Shown: positions 11,372-22,472 of the stretch, piece after piece
Layout: every line of letters begins with the position of its first letter
Position numbering within the stretch: the stretch's first letter is position 1
Assembly (NCBI GenBank): GCA_025766275.1
Contig: JAFKAC010000016.1
Coordinates: forward strand, 124,001-188,000
DNA length: 64,000 nucleotides
Direction of reading: 5' to 3'
From: Lactarius indigo
Taxonomy: Eukaryota; Basidiomycota; Agaricomycetes; Russulales; Russulaceae
Position numbers and translations under genes: made by a program
The notes under the pieces: generated by a model
Database searches by the model: none
Told to the model about the DNA's origin: nothing
The model's input: only the letters and a program-made list of their open reading frames with translations

Positions 11372-12962
11372 ATGAACCACGAACTCCGCGATTATGCGAC
11401 CTCTGTGGCCGCGACTCGGATCCGTAAGTCCAAAACACCGTCTTGACCATTTGCCTGATTTGGTGGGACACGCTGGCAGATCATGGCGAGCGCACAGGGC
11501 TCTCGTCGATCCCCCTCGAGCTATATCGGGCCATACTGCAATTCATCCACCCCCGCGACTTCGACTATTCACTCGCGCTCATCTCGCGCTCGTTCCGCGT
11601 CAACATAGAGGCGCAGTTCTACAAGTACGTTGCGGTCCCAGAGAAGCGACTGCTGTTCTTCTGCCGCACGATGCTCGCACGGCCAGACCTCGCACGACGC
11701 GTACAGCGCTTGGCGTTCACCGGCGCGGTGCACCGCGAGCCAGAGCCCGGCGACACAGACGTGGTAGCTGAGACAATGCGGCTGTTGGTGAACCTGAAGG
11801 ATCTGTCGATCACGGCTTCGAACCACATCCGGCTCGCGGAAGAGCGCCCGTGGCCGGTGCACCACGACGACGTGCGCATCCTCGACGGCTGCACTTTCCG
11901 CCTCGAGCGCCTCGCGTGCTTCTTCTCCTGGGCGGAACCCCTCGCCCAGTGGCTCGCGACGCAGCCACAGCTCATCGCGTTTGAGCACGACGGGTACCCA
12001 CAGGGCGACGTGCGCTTCCCCGGCGCCTCCGCACCACCGCTAGACGACAAAGAAGATCATGATGGAGCGCCCCAGCCGCAGCTTCCGCTGCTGCGCTGTA
12101 CGTACCTCCGCATCCCGCCGTACATCCTGGCGTGCTTCGATGGCCGCCCAAAGCCGCAGCCTGTCGCGCTGCGCTTCGATATGCGTTTCATCACTGTGCG
12201 CCAGGAGTTCGAGGCTGCGCGCGCGCTGCGTGATATGTGTCGGAACCTCAAGTGCCTCACGCTCACGCGACAAACGTGTACCACCGAAGAGTACCTCTCG
12301 ACATCGCGCATCCTGCGCACGTTCGCGGACAAAGCGCCGAACTTGACGTGTCTCGCGCTCTACGAGAACATCGACTATGTGCGTCGGCGCTCCCTCCCCC
12401 CCCATTTCCTGTACCAAAAAAAAACAAACGGTTCTCATACTGGCGGCTGTAGTCAGCGGGGGAGAACAAGCGGATACTGAGCATCATCAAAGAGCACTTT
12501 CCGAAGCTGCAGGTGTTCGTCTGGGCGCCTCTGAACTACCTCGCCGGCACGCAGGACGAGGACGACTTCAGCGAGTCCTCCGAGTCCGGCTTCTCCATCG
12601 CGTCGTGTACCGAGGACGACGAGTACTCGTTCGACAAGACGGAGCGCTATGCACTCGCCATGTTCGACGCCGTACCCGCCATGCGCATGTTCATCTCCTT
12701 CCGCAAGGGCCCCTGCTACGTCTGGCGGCGCGGCCCACCTCCGTCGGACCCTGCTGCGCCGCGCCCGTTCAAGCGCACGCCGCTGTTTATCTGTCCCTCA
12801 GAGGACTCGTTCCGCGCTGTCGACCCCAATCAACCAATCGAGCTCTTTGTGTCGAGCGTCCCTCATGGCCCGCCACTTGCCGAGCCTCGGGTAATACGCG
12901 TTTACAACGTGCCGGTCTCACTGCCCTTCAGTCGCAGCGCCAAGACCTTCCAGGACCCGTGA
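11372..12962 (+). CDS. F-box-like domain protein
   Basis: Likely a substrate-recognition adaptor of an SCF-type ubiquitin ligase or a related F-box-like protein. Three exons: 11372-11423, 11480-12378 and 12453-12962, giving 486 residues. The start was chosen because ATG 11372 plus intron 11424-11479 (gtaagt...ggcag) leads in frame into the F-box-like motif LSSIPLELYRAILQFI. The rest is a leucine-rich helical body (LVNLKDLSITASNH, LKCLTLTRQTC, LTCLALYENIDY) without clear repeats, then an acidic stretch DEDDFSESSESGFS. The second intron (12379-12452) has a poly(A)-rich interior. The target is unknown. It is unrelated in sequence to the double F-box genes further downstream. Confidence 0.75.
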
Positions 12963-13642
12963 TTATTTCCCCGTGACAACCGCAGCCTGTTCCTGATTTG
13001 CGTTGGGTTGCTTTCTTGCGTTGTTCCTTGTGTTACCTTTCTTGGTTAGACGATACCCCCCCTTGTAATTGTTGTCTTTGTTTTTGTTTTTGGTCAACGC
13101 TCTTAACCGCTATACAGCACACTAGTCGGGGTTCATCGACTCGCAACTGGGATGTGCTGAGATTTGTCTCTACAAGATTTCCTCCTGGTAAAACCCGTTT
13201 CTAGGCTGGGACACGTGACAAAGACAACGGCCAGCTGTCCACCAGTAAGCGTACAGTGATGGGCGTGCAGTAATGAGCGCTAAACTAGGGAGGTAATACG
13301 GCTCGTGCTCTATAGGAGGTTCCTACCTCCTGTTCTCACTTTTTCTAACCTTCCCCCCTGGGATGGGGGTAGGTCAGAGTAAGGGAGTAACACCTGGTTA
13401 TGAAGAAATAAGTACTATAGTTGGATATTTGCTTTGGTGATGGGTAGGGTATACATTATTTGTTGATTTGATACGGCCAACTCAGGTGTGGTGCCATACA
13501 GTCAAGAAGCGAGGGCACACCGGCACGACACACAGGATTATATACCAAATTTGGGTATCACAGCCTACTGTCGCTTAAGTACCACCTCCACTGTTGAGGG
13601 GTTCCACACCTACATCTCGTTGTATCCGCAGTCACTGTCTCC
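12963..13642. other. Intergenic, presumed chitin synthase promoter
   Basis: About 680 bp lies between the F-box-like gene and the chitin synthase. No gene is seen. No unambiguous TATA element was identified. The matching sequence is not obviously present upstream of the two chitin synthase pseudogenes. Confidence 0.5.
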
Positions 13643-16600
13643 ATGTCTCGATATCCTGAAGTTGGTCTTCCCTCATCCTGGTTTATTATTTTCCTAATCA
13701 TTTACCGATAGGCGAATGAGAGCCAGCATGGCAACTACAATGACGGCTACACGCCTTATCCCCACTCTAACAACTACGAGCAACCAGAGCACAATGCTTC
13801 AGCTTCAGCTGCGGCCTATGAACGAACTCTTCACAACACATCCGCCGCAGCTTATGCTTCTGCAAGTTCCTACGAGCCACACAATTACCGTACAACGTCT
13901 CCACTGAATCAGCCACCTCACCCTCTCTCCTCGGGTCATGGTCACGAGTACCAATCCGACTATAATCCGTTTGCTGTGCCCCACCAAGCCCGATCTCCTC
14001 CACCCCCACCCCCCACTCACTATGACCCCTACTCTACGCCATCTTTTCCAGTTCATTCCCTTTCTCCTCCTCCACCGCCGCCTCTACAACAACAACCGCG
14101 CCAGTCATACAACTTATCCGATCTTGACGTCCCTCCCCCACCTCCATTGCACAACCAATCCTCCGGAACCACGTTCCTGTATGATGGTGATGACGATCTC
14201 GGGGACGCGGGCGACTTGCCGCTTTTACGCGCCCCTTCTGCACGCTCACAGGAGTCCATCACTTTGAACAGCATGCCTGGGCAATACAATGCACCTCCAG
14301 ATGATGACGCGAATAACAACATCCGCTACGGCCGCATCCCGCAGCGCGTTCCCCGCCGCAACAAGACCCTCAAGCGTGTCGAGTACGTGTTCCCATGCAT
14401 TGCCTTGTGACCTACTTACGCACGTTGCAGGCTCTTCCACGGCAACTTTGTGCTCGACTCCGCCGTACCAACCAAGCTGCTCAATCTCTGCGCATACAAG
14501 GACGAGCGCGAGTATACTCATATGCGCTACTCGGCAGCGACGGGTGACCCTAACGACTTCAAGGACAATGGCTTCACGCTCCGCCAGGTGCATTACGACC
14601 CGCCCCGTCGGACAGAGCTGTTCATCGTCATGACGATGTACAATGAGGACGACACCCTCTTCGCGCGTACCATGCACGGCGTCATGAAGAACATCGCTTA
14701 TCTCTGCAAGCGCGATCGCAGTAAGACTTGGGGCAAGGAAGGATGGAAGAAGGTCGTTGTATGCATCGTCAGTGACGGCCGGCAGAAGATCAATTCGCGC
14801 ACGCTGAGTGCCATCGCAGCCATCGGAGCTTACCAGGAGGGCATCGCGACCAACGTGGTCAACGGCAAACCGGTTTCGGCGCATATATACGAATATACTA
14901 CTCAAAGTACGTGACAGATCGTCATGATCCGCTCTTCTCATTCTCATTCTGCGCGAAACAGTCGCCGTCACGGAGTCGAACAAGATTGAGGGCGCGGAGA
15001 AGGGAATCGTCCCCGTACAGATCGTGTTTTGCCTCAAGGAGAAGAACCAGAAGAAGATCAACTCGCATCGCTGGTTCTTCAACGCCTTTGGCCCTATTCT
15101 CCAGCCGAACGTCTGCGTTCTTCTTGACGTCGGCACCAGGCCTGGCCCTAGCTCTATCTACCATTTGTGGAAGGCGTTCGACATCAACTCGAACGTCGGC
15201 GGTGCCTGCGGTGAGATCGTCGCATTCAAGGGCAAATATGGGCAGACCCTGCTTAACCCCCTCGGTTCGTCGCTCGCTCCTGTCCCCCCGTTCGTTCCCC
15301 TTTGAACTGTTTTTCATTCCTTCTACTAGTGGCTGCGCAAAACTTCGAATACAAGATGTCCAACATCCTGGACAAGCCTTTGTACGTCAACTACAAACGC
15401 ATCAAAGTTATCGCTATTGTCTGACTATCCGGGTTACGTTAGAGAATCGGTGTTTGGGTACATTACTGTGCTTCCAGGAGCGTTCAGCGCGTACAGGTAT
15501 ATTGCATTGCAGAACGATGCTCGTGGAGAGGGTCCGTTGCAAAAGTATTTCCTCGGTGAGACATTGGTGCGTCGTCCAACTGTTTACCATTTCTTCGTAC
15601 CCACTGATCTCGGCAGCACGGAGCGGGAGCGGACATCTTCACCGCGAACATGTACTTAGCTGAGGACCGAGTACGTAACAAAACAAACGGGCTACGAGCT
15701 TCCTTCTTATGAGTTGCCTCATTAGATCTTGTGCTGGGAATTGGTGTCGAAGCGCGGCGGTGCTTGGGTACTTCACTATGTCAAGTCGGCGTACGCTGTC
15801 ACCGATACTCCGGATCAGGTGGGGAATCGTATTCCCATATTGTGCTGCCGTATCTCAGCTGACGTGACGTGTTCAGGTCCCAGAGCTGGTCTCGCAACGC
15901 CGGAGGTGGCTCAACGGTTCATTCTTCGCTGCGATACACGGCACGGTTAAATTCCACTACATCTACCGGTCTTCGCACAGCTTCGCGCGCAAGTTCTGGA
16001 TACACGTCGAGCTGATCTATCAGACATTCAACCTTATTTTCTCCTGGTTCGCCCTCGTGCGTCACCCCTCTCTTCCCTTCTGGTGCCACCACTCACTCAC
16101 TGATTTTCAGGGGAACTTTTTCATCTCGTTTTTCGTGTTGACGAATGCCCTCGAAGACCCGACTATAATTGGTGGAAAGGGGATCGAGCTTTTCAACACG
16201 CTCCTCAAGTATTCCTATGTCGGATTATTACTCACTTGCTTCATCCTTTCTCTCGGCAATCGGCCACAAGGGTCTAACAAGGGGTACACGCTAGCCTTTA
16301 TTGGGTTCGCGATCTTCACTGTTTACATGACGGTGCGCCATGGGGGTCGGTTGCGCTGGTGGATTGTGTTCTGATTTGCTACAGTTTGCAGCGTTTTTCT
16401 TGGCGGTCAAAGGCGTGCAACAGGTTGCTGCGGCGAAGAACCGTGGTGCGACGTTTAGCGATTTGTTCACAAATGCGATATTCCGCGATATTGTCATCTC
16501 TATGTCGGCCACCATCGGCCTATACTTCGTCGCCTCAATTATTCATGTACGTCCTCCCATGTTTGGTCGAGTTTGTGTATCCGCACGCGATGGCTGACGT

Positions 16601-17490
16601 TCGGGCTCACAGCTGGATCCATGGCATATGATTACTTCGTTCGTACAGTACACGCTGCTTGCACCGTCGTATATCAACATCCTGAACGTCTATGCCGTAC
16701 GTTTCATGCACATTTCCTTGCTTTTGCTCCGCATCAGGCCCACTGATTGATTGATTGATCACGTCGTCTGCAGTTCGCCAATGTCCAGTAAGTCTGCCCT
16801 TTTCGTACGTCAAAATGACAAACGCTGATCGTCGTCTGCCTGCAGTGATGTATCGTGGGGCACGAAGGGCGACAACAAGGTCAACACGGACCTCGGTGTG
16901 GTCAATGCGACCAAAGGGGAGAATGCGGTGGAAGTGGCGGTGCCGACTGCGGAGACGGACATTAACGCTGCGTACGAGGACGCGATACACGTGCTGTCGA
17001 CTAAGCCGCCGAAGGAGGTGAAGAAGGAGGACGCGGCGACGAAGCAGGAGGACTATTATCGTAACTTTAGGACAAAGTGCGTTGCGTCCTCGATCTGCTG
17101 ACGCTGAAGGCTTATATTTTTATTTCAGTGTGTTGCTGGCTTGGGTACTTTCGAACGTGAGTGGAATTTGTCTCAGATGCTTACTTACTAAACACCTTGG
17201 CTTAGGCGCTATTGGTCGCTGTTATCCTGTGAGTGCCGATTTCGTAATTTGTCCCTCCTTCTCATACGTCATTCTGCCTGGAAGCACAACGAACGGAAGC
17301 GCCAAAACGAGCGGTGCGAATAGTACGGTAAACGGATATCTGATATTCATCCTGTACTCAGTCGCTCTCCTCGCGTGTACGTCCACTTTTCTCTCGCTCT
17401 TCGTTTTACTCACTTGGGCTTGGCTTCGAAGTTGTGCGATTTGTCGGGTCGACGGCGTACATGATCATCCGGCTCTTTGCTGGCGAGTAA
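13643..17490 (+). CDS. Chitin synthase, division 1 (class I-III type)
   Basis: An integral plasma-membrane GT2 enzyme that polymerises UDP-GlcNAc into chitin. Eighteen exons: 13643-13660, 13712-14382, 14431-14906, 14962-15264, 15330-15381, 15443-15566, 15617-15670, 15726-15818, 15877-16056, 16111-16332, 16385-16546, 16613-16696, 16774-16787, 16846-17076, 17129-17156, 17206-17228, 17285-17376 and 17432-17490, giving 961 residues. The N-terminus is Tyr/Asn/Pro-rich and disordered. A chitin synthase N-terminal domain starts near [12 protein letters not shown]. Catalytic landmarks are SDGR (345), [10 protein letters not shown] (Asp444), EDRIL (564-568) and QRRRW (604-608). A multi-pass membrane region follows, ending in [10 protein letters not shown]. 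One exon is only 14 nt. The gene is intact and appears to be the parent of two downstream pseudogenes. Confidence 0.94.
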
Positions 17491-17944
17491 TCGTGGCGTT
17501 TCGTTCTGCTGTATATTTCCATGACTCTGGGTTGATTCGCGCTACTGATAACGCCTTGGTATTTATACATTGTTTCTTTCTTGTGCTGGACGCTTACTAG
17601 TATTCGAGGGTACTTGTTGAATGTATTTAAGTAAACAGGGTATACTCGTTACTTTTGTACATACCCACGGACTTTGATGAGTTCTGTCAGTAATTCTGCG
17701 AGCTCAAGCTAACGTGTGGCTCGACGGCTGGGGTCTAGAGGAGCTAGACAACTCGCAGGACGGCGATGATATCGATCTAGAACAAGATCTGAAATGCTGC
17801 CGAAAACCGTGAGGAGAGGGTGCTTGCTCCGAGTCGGCTGTGTAATCAATCACTGGATTGCACAGCACATTAGAGCTTCATTGTGAACAGGGTGAGAAAA
17901 AAGGATGGGGGTTCGCACAGCCGTGACATTCGTCGTTCACGAGT

Positions 17945-18180
17945 TCTCACCGCTGACACAGCACTGGCACGGCCAAATGGCTGTACGACATGTCCTGTGC
18001 ATTGCGCACATGCCGTTCTGGGCTCCAAATCCAACCTACAGTATAATAACCAGTGTCAGCCGACCGGATAGTCCGGGGTGTTCTACATACGTCGCCAGTA
18101 GTTGCCCCATTAATGCCTCCTCATGCACTCTCCAAAGTAAGTGATCTACAAGTGCCTTCAATGCTCTACTGCAGGAGGCT
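17945..18180 (+). repeat. Promoter-like block a upstream of F-box gene 1
   Basis: First of three related blocks (with 18310-18540 and 24965-25205). All contain GCACAGCACTGG followed by GCCAAATG, then a TATA-like stretch and an ATG-rich segment before GTAAGT. In this copy the TATA-like element is weaker (CAGTATAATAACC) and the block is cut off from any F-box coding sequence. Confidence 0.5.
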
Positions 18181-18309
18181 TTGTCACACAGTTTATAGTA
18201 GTATTAATAATATACACAACAACGCGCTTACTGTATCAATTCGAAAAAGGTTATCGCGTCACTTTTGCTGTGTAGTAGTACGTGTAGTAGTACGTGAAGT
18301 TGGGACCTT

Positions 18310-18540
18310 GTCAGCCAATGCACAGCCAAGCGCACAGCACTGGTAAGGCCAAATGGTGATACAGCGTGTCCTACACATGTCGCTCTTGGCTCTAAGTTTA
18401 GACTAGTAACTAGGATCAGGCGACTGGATATATAAAATACGCCGCCAATAGCTGCCCCGTTCATCGCCCCCCTTCCCCCAATGCCCCCTCGAAGGTAAGT
18501 CATCTGGTGCGTTCGATGCTCCACTACAGGAGCTGACAGC
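18310..18540 (+). promoter_or_regulatory. Promoter-like block b with TATA element
   Basis: This block carries GCACAGCACTGG and, at about 18428-18437, a TATA-like ATATATAAAA roughly 200 bp upstream of the first usable ATG of the F-box gene. Conservation with block c at 24965-25205, which sits before the second double F-box gene, suggests it is the real promoter. No transcription start was determined. Confidence 0.45.
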
Positions 18541-18628
18541 ATATGTCGTGGATCCCCCAATAGACGTGCCCGTGCCCGACACCTATCGTGCCCCCAAGCC
18601 GTTACAACTGCCACCGAATGTCCTAGAA

Positions 18629-20095
18629 ATGGTATGTAGTATTCCGCCCGGTGCATGTGCTGCTCACTAATGTGTTCATTTTTTTCGACAAGTCACTATT
18701 GGGAACCTTTCTGACGAAGTCCTGCTCAACATATTTCGTCATTATCTGGATACTTCTCCACGATGTTGGCCCAGGCTTGTGCATACATGTCGCAAGTGGA
18801 GACGTGTCGTATTTGCGTCCCAACAGGCTCTAAATCTTCAACTGTTCTGTACGCACGGAACACCTGTACTGAAGACCTTAGATTACTGGCCCGCCTTGCC
18901 CATCGTCGTGCAGTACGGGGGATATCCGGCACTCGACCCGCCAACTCCTGAGGACGAGGACAATATCATGGCTGCACTGAAGCGGTCTCGTCGTATAGGT
19001 TCCATCAGCCTCACCGTCACGAGCTCGCTCCGGAAAAAGATATCCGGGATTAAGAGGTCATTTTCAGAACTCAAAGACCTCGTTCTTTTGTCTCGAGATG
19101 ACGTGCGGCTGACCCTGCCCAGAGCTTTTTGGCGTGGCCTAGTCCGTCTGCGTACTCTACACTTGACTAGAGTCGCCATTCCCACACTCCCGGATCTTCT
19201 TTGTCACTGCGTGGGTCTTGTGGATCTTCAGCTCCATGAAATTTCCAACGTTGGGTATTTTCCCCCAGCCGCGCTCGTAGGTTCCTTGTCCGGAATGACC
19301 CAACTTCAAACTCTTTCACTTCACTTCCTTTCCTCCACCATCTACCGGCACGACTTTTCCTTGTCTCCACCGTCAGGGGAACGCGTCATTCTTCCTGTTC
19401 TCACATGCCTTGAGTATCGAGGGAGTAGCATGTACTTGAACGACATCGTGGCTAGAATCGATGCACCTCGTCTCGCGGATATTGATATCACATTCAACCG
19501 AATCGCCCAGCACACGTTTTATTCTTTAGAACTTGGTAGATTCATCAACCGGATAGAAACGCAGAAGTCACACCACCGAGCAGAGATTCTAACCTCTGAC
19601 AGTGCCATCTCCATCTCCTTTACCCAACCAGACGCCCCTACACGTATAAAGCTGCAGGTATCCTGCAAGGTATTGTCCCAGCAGTTGCAATACATGGCTT
19701 GGATGTGCGATGATCTATCTACTCTCCTTTGTGTTGTGGAATATCTACGCATCGATGCGACCAAGCTGTCAAGTGGGCAGGATGGCAGCGACAGGCATAA
19801 AGAATGGCTTAATCTCATCCGCCTCTTCAGAGGTACAAAATTGGTTCGTATTTCCGGTGGACACTTGACAGACATCGTGTTTGCTTTGTCTTCCAAAATG
19901 TTGGGGGAAACTGCGCTACCAGCGCTACATAAACTCTGCATACGAGAGCCTGACCCGCGTTATGCGCCTTTGCAGAAGGCGGTAGTCTCGCTCATACACT
20001 CACGAAGTCTCTTAGAAAAGACCATAGCAGTGGAGTATGAACGACTGTGCACCTATGAACTCCGTGGAACAGGTACAACGTTTGTCCAACGCTAG
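18629..20095 (+). CDS. F-box/LRR module 1 of double F-box gene, copy 1
   Basis: Substrate-adaptor-type F-box protein. Exons 18629-18635 and 18693-20072/20095. The F-box is NLSDEVLLNIFRHYLDTSP followed by a conserved WRRVVFASQQAL segment and leucine-rich repeats (LRTLHLTRVAIPTLP, LVDLQLHEISNVGYF, LQTLSLHFL, DAPRLADIDITF). The start is uncertain: ATG 18629 is the nearest in-frame ATG, while family-like sequence continues upstream without one. At its end, a gt...ag intron at 20073-20126 (54 nt) would join it in frame to a second F-box module, as in the intact paralogue. Unspliced, the frame ends at 20095; spliced, it ends at TAA 20213. Either way the product is about 470 residues with one F-box. 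Confidence 0.7.
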
Positions 20096-20126
20096 TTTTC
20101 ATAACGCACTAATTTGCTTGGAGTAG

Positions 20127-21868
20127 GACCTCTTCATCAGCAGCCCACGGTTGAAATTCTCCCTGATGATGTCCTTCTCAACATATTTCGTCAATTCCTC
20201 TATGCCTCTCCGTAATTCTGGCCTACGCTCACACACTTATGCCGAAGATGGCGACAGATCGTGTTCACATCACCTCTGGGCCTAAATCTTCGACTCTACT
20301 GTACCTACGGAACCCCCGTTTTGAAGACCTTAGGTTGCTGGCCGGCCCTTCCTGTCATCGTACAGTATGGGGGGTCTCCGAGTCTGGATCCTCCTGCTCC
20401 AGAGGACGAGGACAACATCGTGGCCGCATTGAAACACTCTGATCGTGTCAGCTCCATCGGCCTCACCATTACAGCTTCCCTACGGGAAAAGTTCTCCGTG
20501 GTCGAAATGGCTTTTTCGGAATTAGAAGAGCTTGTTCTTCTGTCTCGAGATACCATAGAGCTAAAACCCCCCAGTGCGTTTCGGTGGGGCCCACGGCTCC
20601 GTACTCTGCACTTGACTAGGATCACCATTCCCACACTCCCGTCGCTTCTTGCTCCTTCCACAGGTCTCGTAGATCTTCAGCTCCATGAAATTCCCAAGGT
20701 CGGGTATTTTTCGCCAGATGCACTCGCGAGTGCGTTGTCTGGGATGACCCAACTTCAAACGCTTTCGCTCCATTTCCTTTCCCTCCCCCGCCGCCAAAAC
20801 TTCCTTGTCTTGCCTCCACAGGCAGGGCAACGGGTGGTTCTCCCTGGTCTCACGTGCCTAAAATATCGGGGAACGAGCAAGTACTTGGATAGCTTCGTGG
20901 CTAGAATCGATGCACCTCGTCTCTGGGATATTGATATCACATTCTTTAACCAGCCCACGATGGATGCTTTAGAACTCGGCCGATTCATTGAGCGGACAGA
21001 AGTGCAAACCTCGCTCAGGCAAGCAGACGTTCAAACCTCCGAGCATGCCATTTCCATCTCATTTGCCCAGCCCAACGCCCCTCAGCCTGCACGGCTCGAA
21101 TTGCATATACCATGCAAGCAGTTGGACTGGCAGTTGTCTTCCATCGCTCAAATTTGTGACCATTTTTCCCCTTTTATATCCTGTGTAGAAGATTTAGGGA
21201 TTAACGCGGATAAAACAACAAGTGACCACAGTGACACGGAATGGCTGAGGCTTCGCGTCTTCAAGCTATCTGGTGGTACCGAGTACTTTTACGGAGGTGT
21301 GAGAGACATCTTGTCTACTTTAGGTCTAACCGGCGACGGGGAGCACCCGAGTGTGTTCCCTGCCCTGCGCACTCTTCGTCTATTTGACCTCGAGCCGATC
21401 CACGAGTCATTATCGAAAGCTGTAGAGCCATTCACCATTAAGCGAGAGCGCTTGCCAGTGGGCCGTCACGCACAGGTATACACACAAGAACGTTCGTGCA
21501 AGATCTGTAACGCCGGTTTTACAAAGCAAGAAGAACTCAAAAAACACCTGGTAGTTTGGCACGCATACCGAATCGTGTGCTCCTATTGTGGTGATTTCGA
21601 TTTTACGCCAAAATACAGTGATCTATTCCGAGAACACCTCACGAGCAAACACCCTGAAATCCCACACACCGAGACACTAGTGTCAAATCCTACATCAAAA
21701 TCTCCCTCCACTTCCTATGCTGGCAGTGACGGTACTCAGCACAATAATCAGCACGCCTCAGTTATCTTCGACCACTTCGCGGAGTTCATGGCACCCTCGA
21801 TTTTGGATGGCTCCCAAAGTCGGCTTGTCTACTTCTTGCATTCGCCTCGACCCCACTTCTTTCCCTAA
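20127..21868 (+). pseudogene. F-box/C2H2 module 2, copy 1, broken by a nonsense codon
   Basis: This is the second half of the double F-box gene. It opens with PTVEILPDDVLLNIFRQF and then meets an in-frame TAA at 20213-20215, where the intact paralogue (near 26877) has CAA. After the stop the frame stays open for 535 codons: leucine-rich repeats and then two C2H2 zinc fingers (CKICNAGFTKQEELKKHL...; CSYCGDFDFTPKYSDLF...). One point change therefore separates it from an intact module, which implies recent inactivation, unless translation restarts downstream or the stop is read through. Confidence 0.75.
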
Positions 21869-22472
21869 TAATACAGTCCACGCACATTAATTTGCCTTTT
21901 TTTTTCCGGAAGAGAACGCAGAGTACGTACACAGTCCTGTCGTCACGTGTCATATGTACGAGATAACATTCATGCACACTTTGGTACCAGCCAAGGGGCC
22001 GATGAGCTGGCAATGACACTAACTCGGTCTGAGATGGTGTGTAAAGCCTGAAATATTCTCTCAGGAGTCAGAGACAAATAAGGGAAAGAAGAAAAATGAG
22101 GGAATCAAGTGGGCGAGATCTTCCTTGAGGAAAGTTCCTGGATTTTATTTATCTTACTTAATAACCGATAAGTACAGTAAGTAGAACCCAAGGGATACTT
22201 CGTTACAGTAAATCCCATTCAAGTTCAGGTTAAATACAAGAGCGCTCGTCTATTCACCTTCACTTTTGATTTCGGTTCGAGTCAGGCCCAAACTTGAATG
22301 AGGGCACTTGGATCAAACCCACGCGTCGTCCGAGACGCGCCTCCTGTTGTTTCTCGTTGCGGTCTCGCGGCCCGCCCCTGCCTTGGCTTTGCCTCTCCTC
22401 TCATTTCCGTTCCTCTTGAAGTTGGATCACACTCCGCCTACGAACCCACTAGGGCCGACCTCCCTTCAGTTG
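21869..22472. other. Spacer between units 1 and 2
   Basis: No gene is seen. The part from about 22040 onward is similar to 28690-28960 (shared AAGGGAAAGAAG-type and GGTTCGAGTC blocks), so it belongs to the repeated unit as the sequence ahead of each truncated chitin synthase. Confidence 0.55.

Larger units (their letters stand above)
17491..18628. other. Spacer between chitin synthase and double F-box gene, copy 1
   Basis: This spacer contains the chitin synthase 3' flank and two tandem promoter-like blocks (listed separately). It is homologous to 23990-25295: for example CTGCCGAAAACCGTGAG at 17797 pairs with CCGCCGAAAATTGTGAG at 24870. An exon-like stretch at 18482-18635, in frame with the F-box gene across an intron at 18636-18692, encodes family-like sequence (GKSSGAFDAPLQELTAY), but it has no upstream in-frame ATG. 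Confidence 0.5.

Noticed and set aside
22274..22283. GGTTCGAGTC (also at 28972), similar to a tRNA B box
   Set aside because: No A box or cloverleaf could be folded around either copy; both lie in the duplicated spacer.
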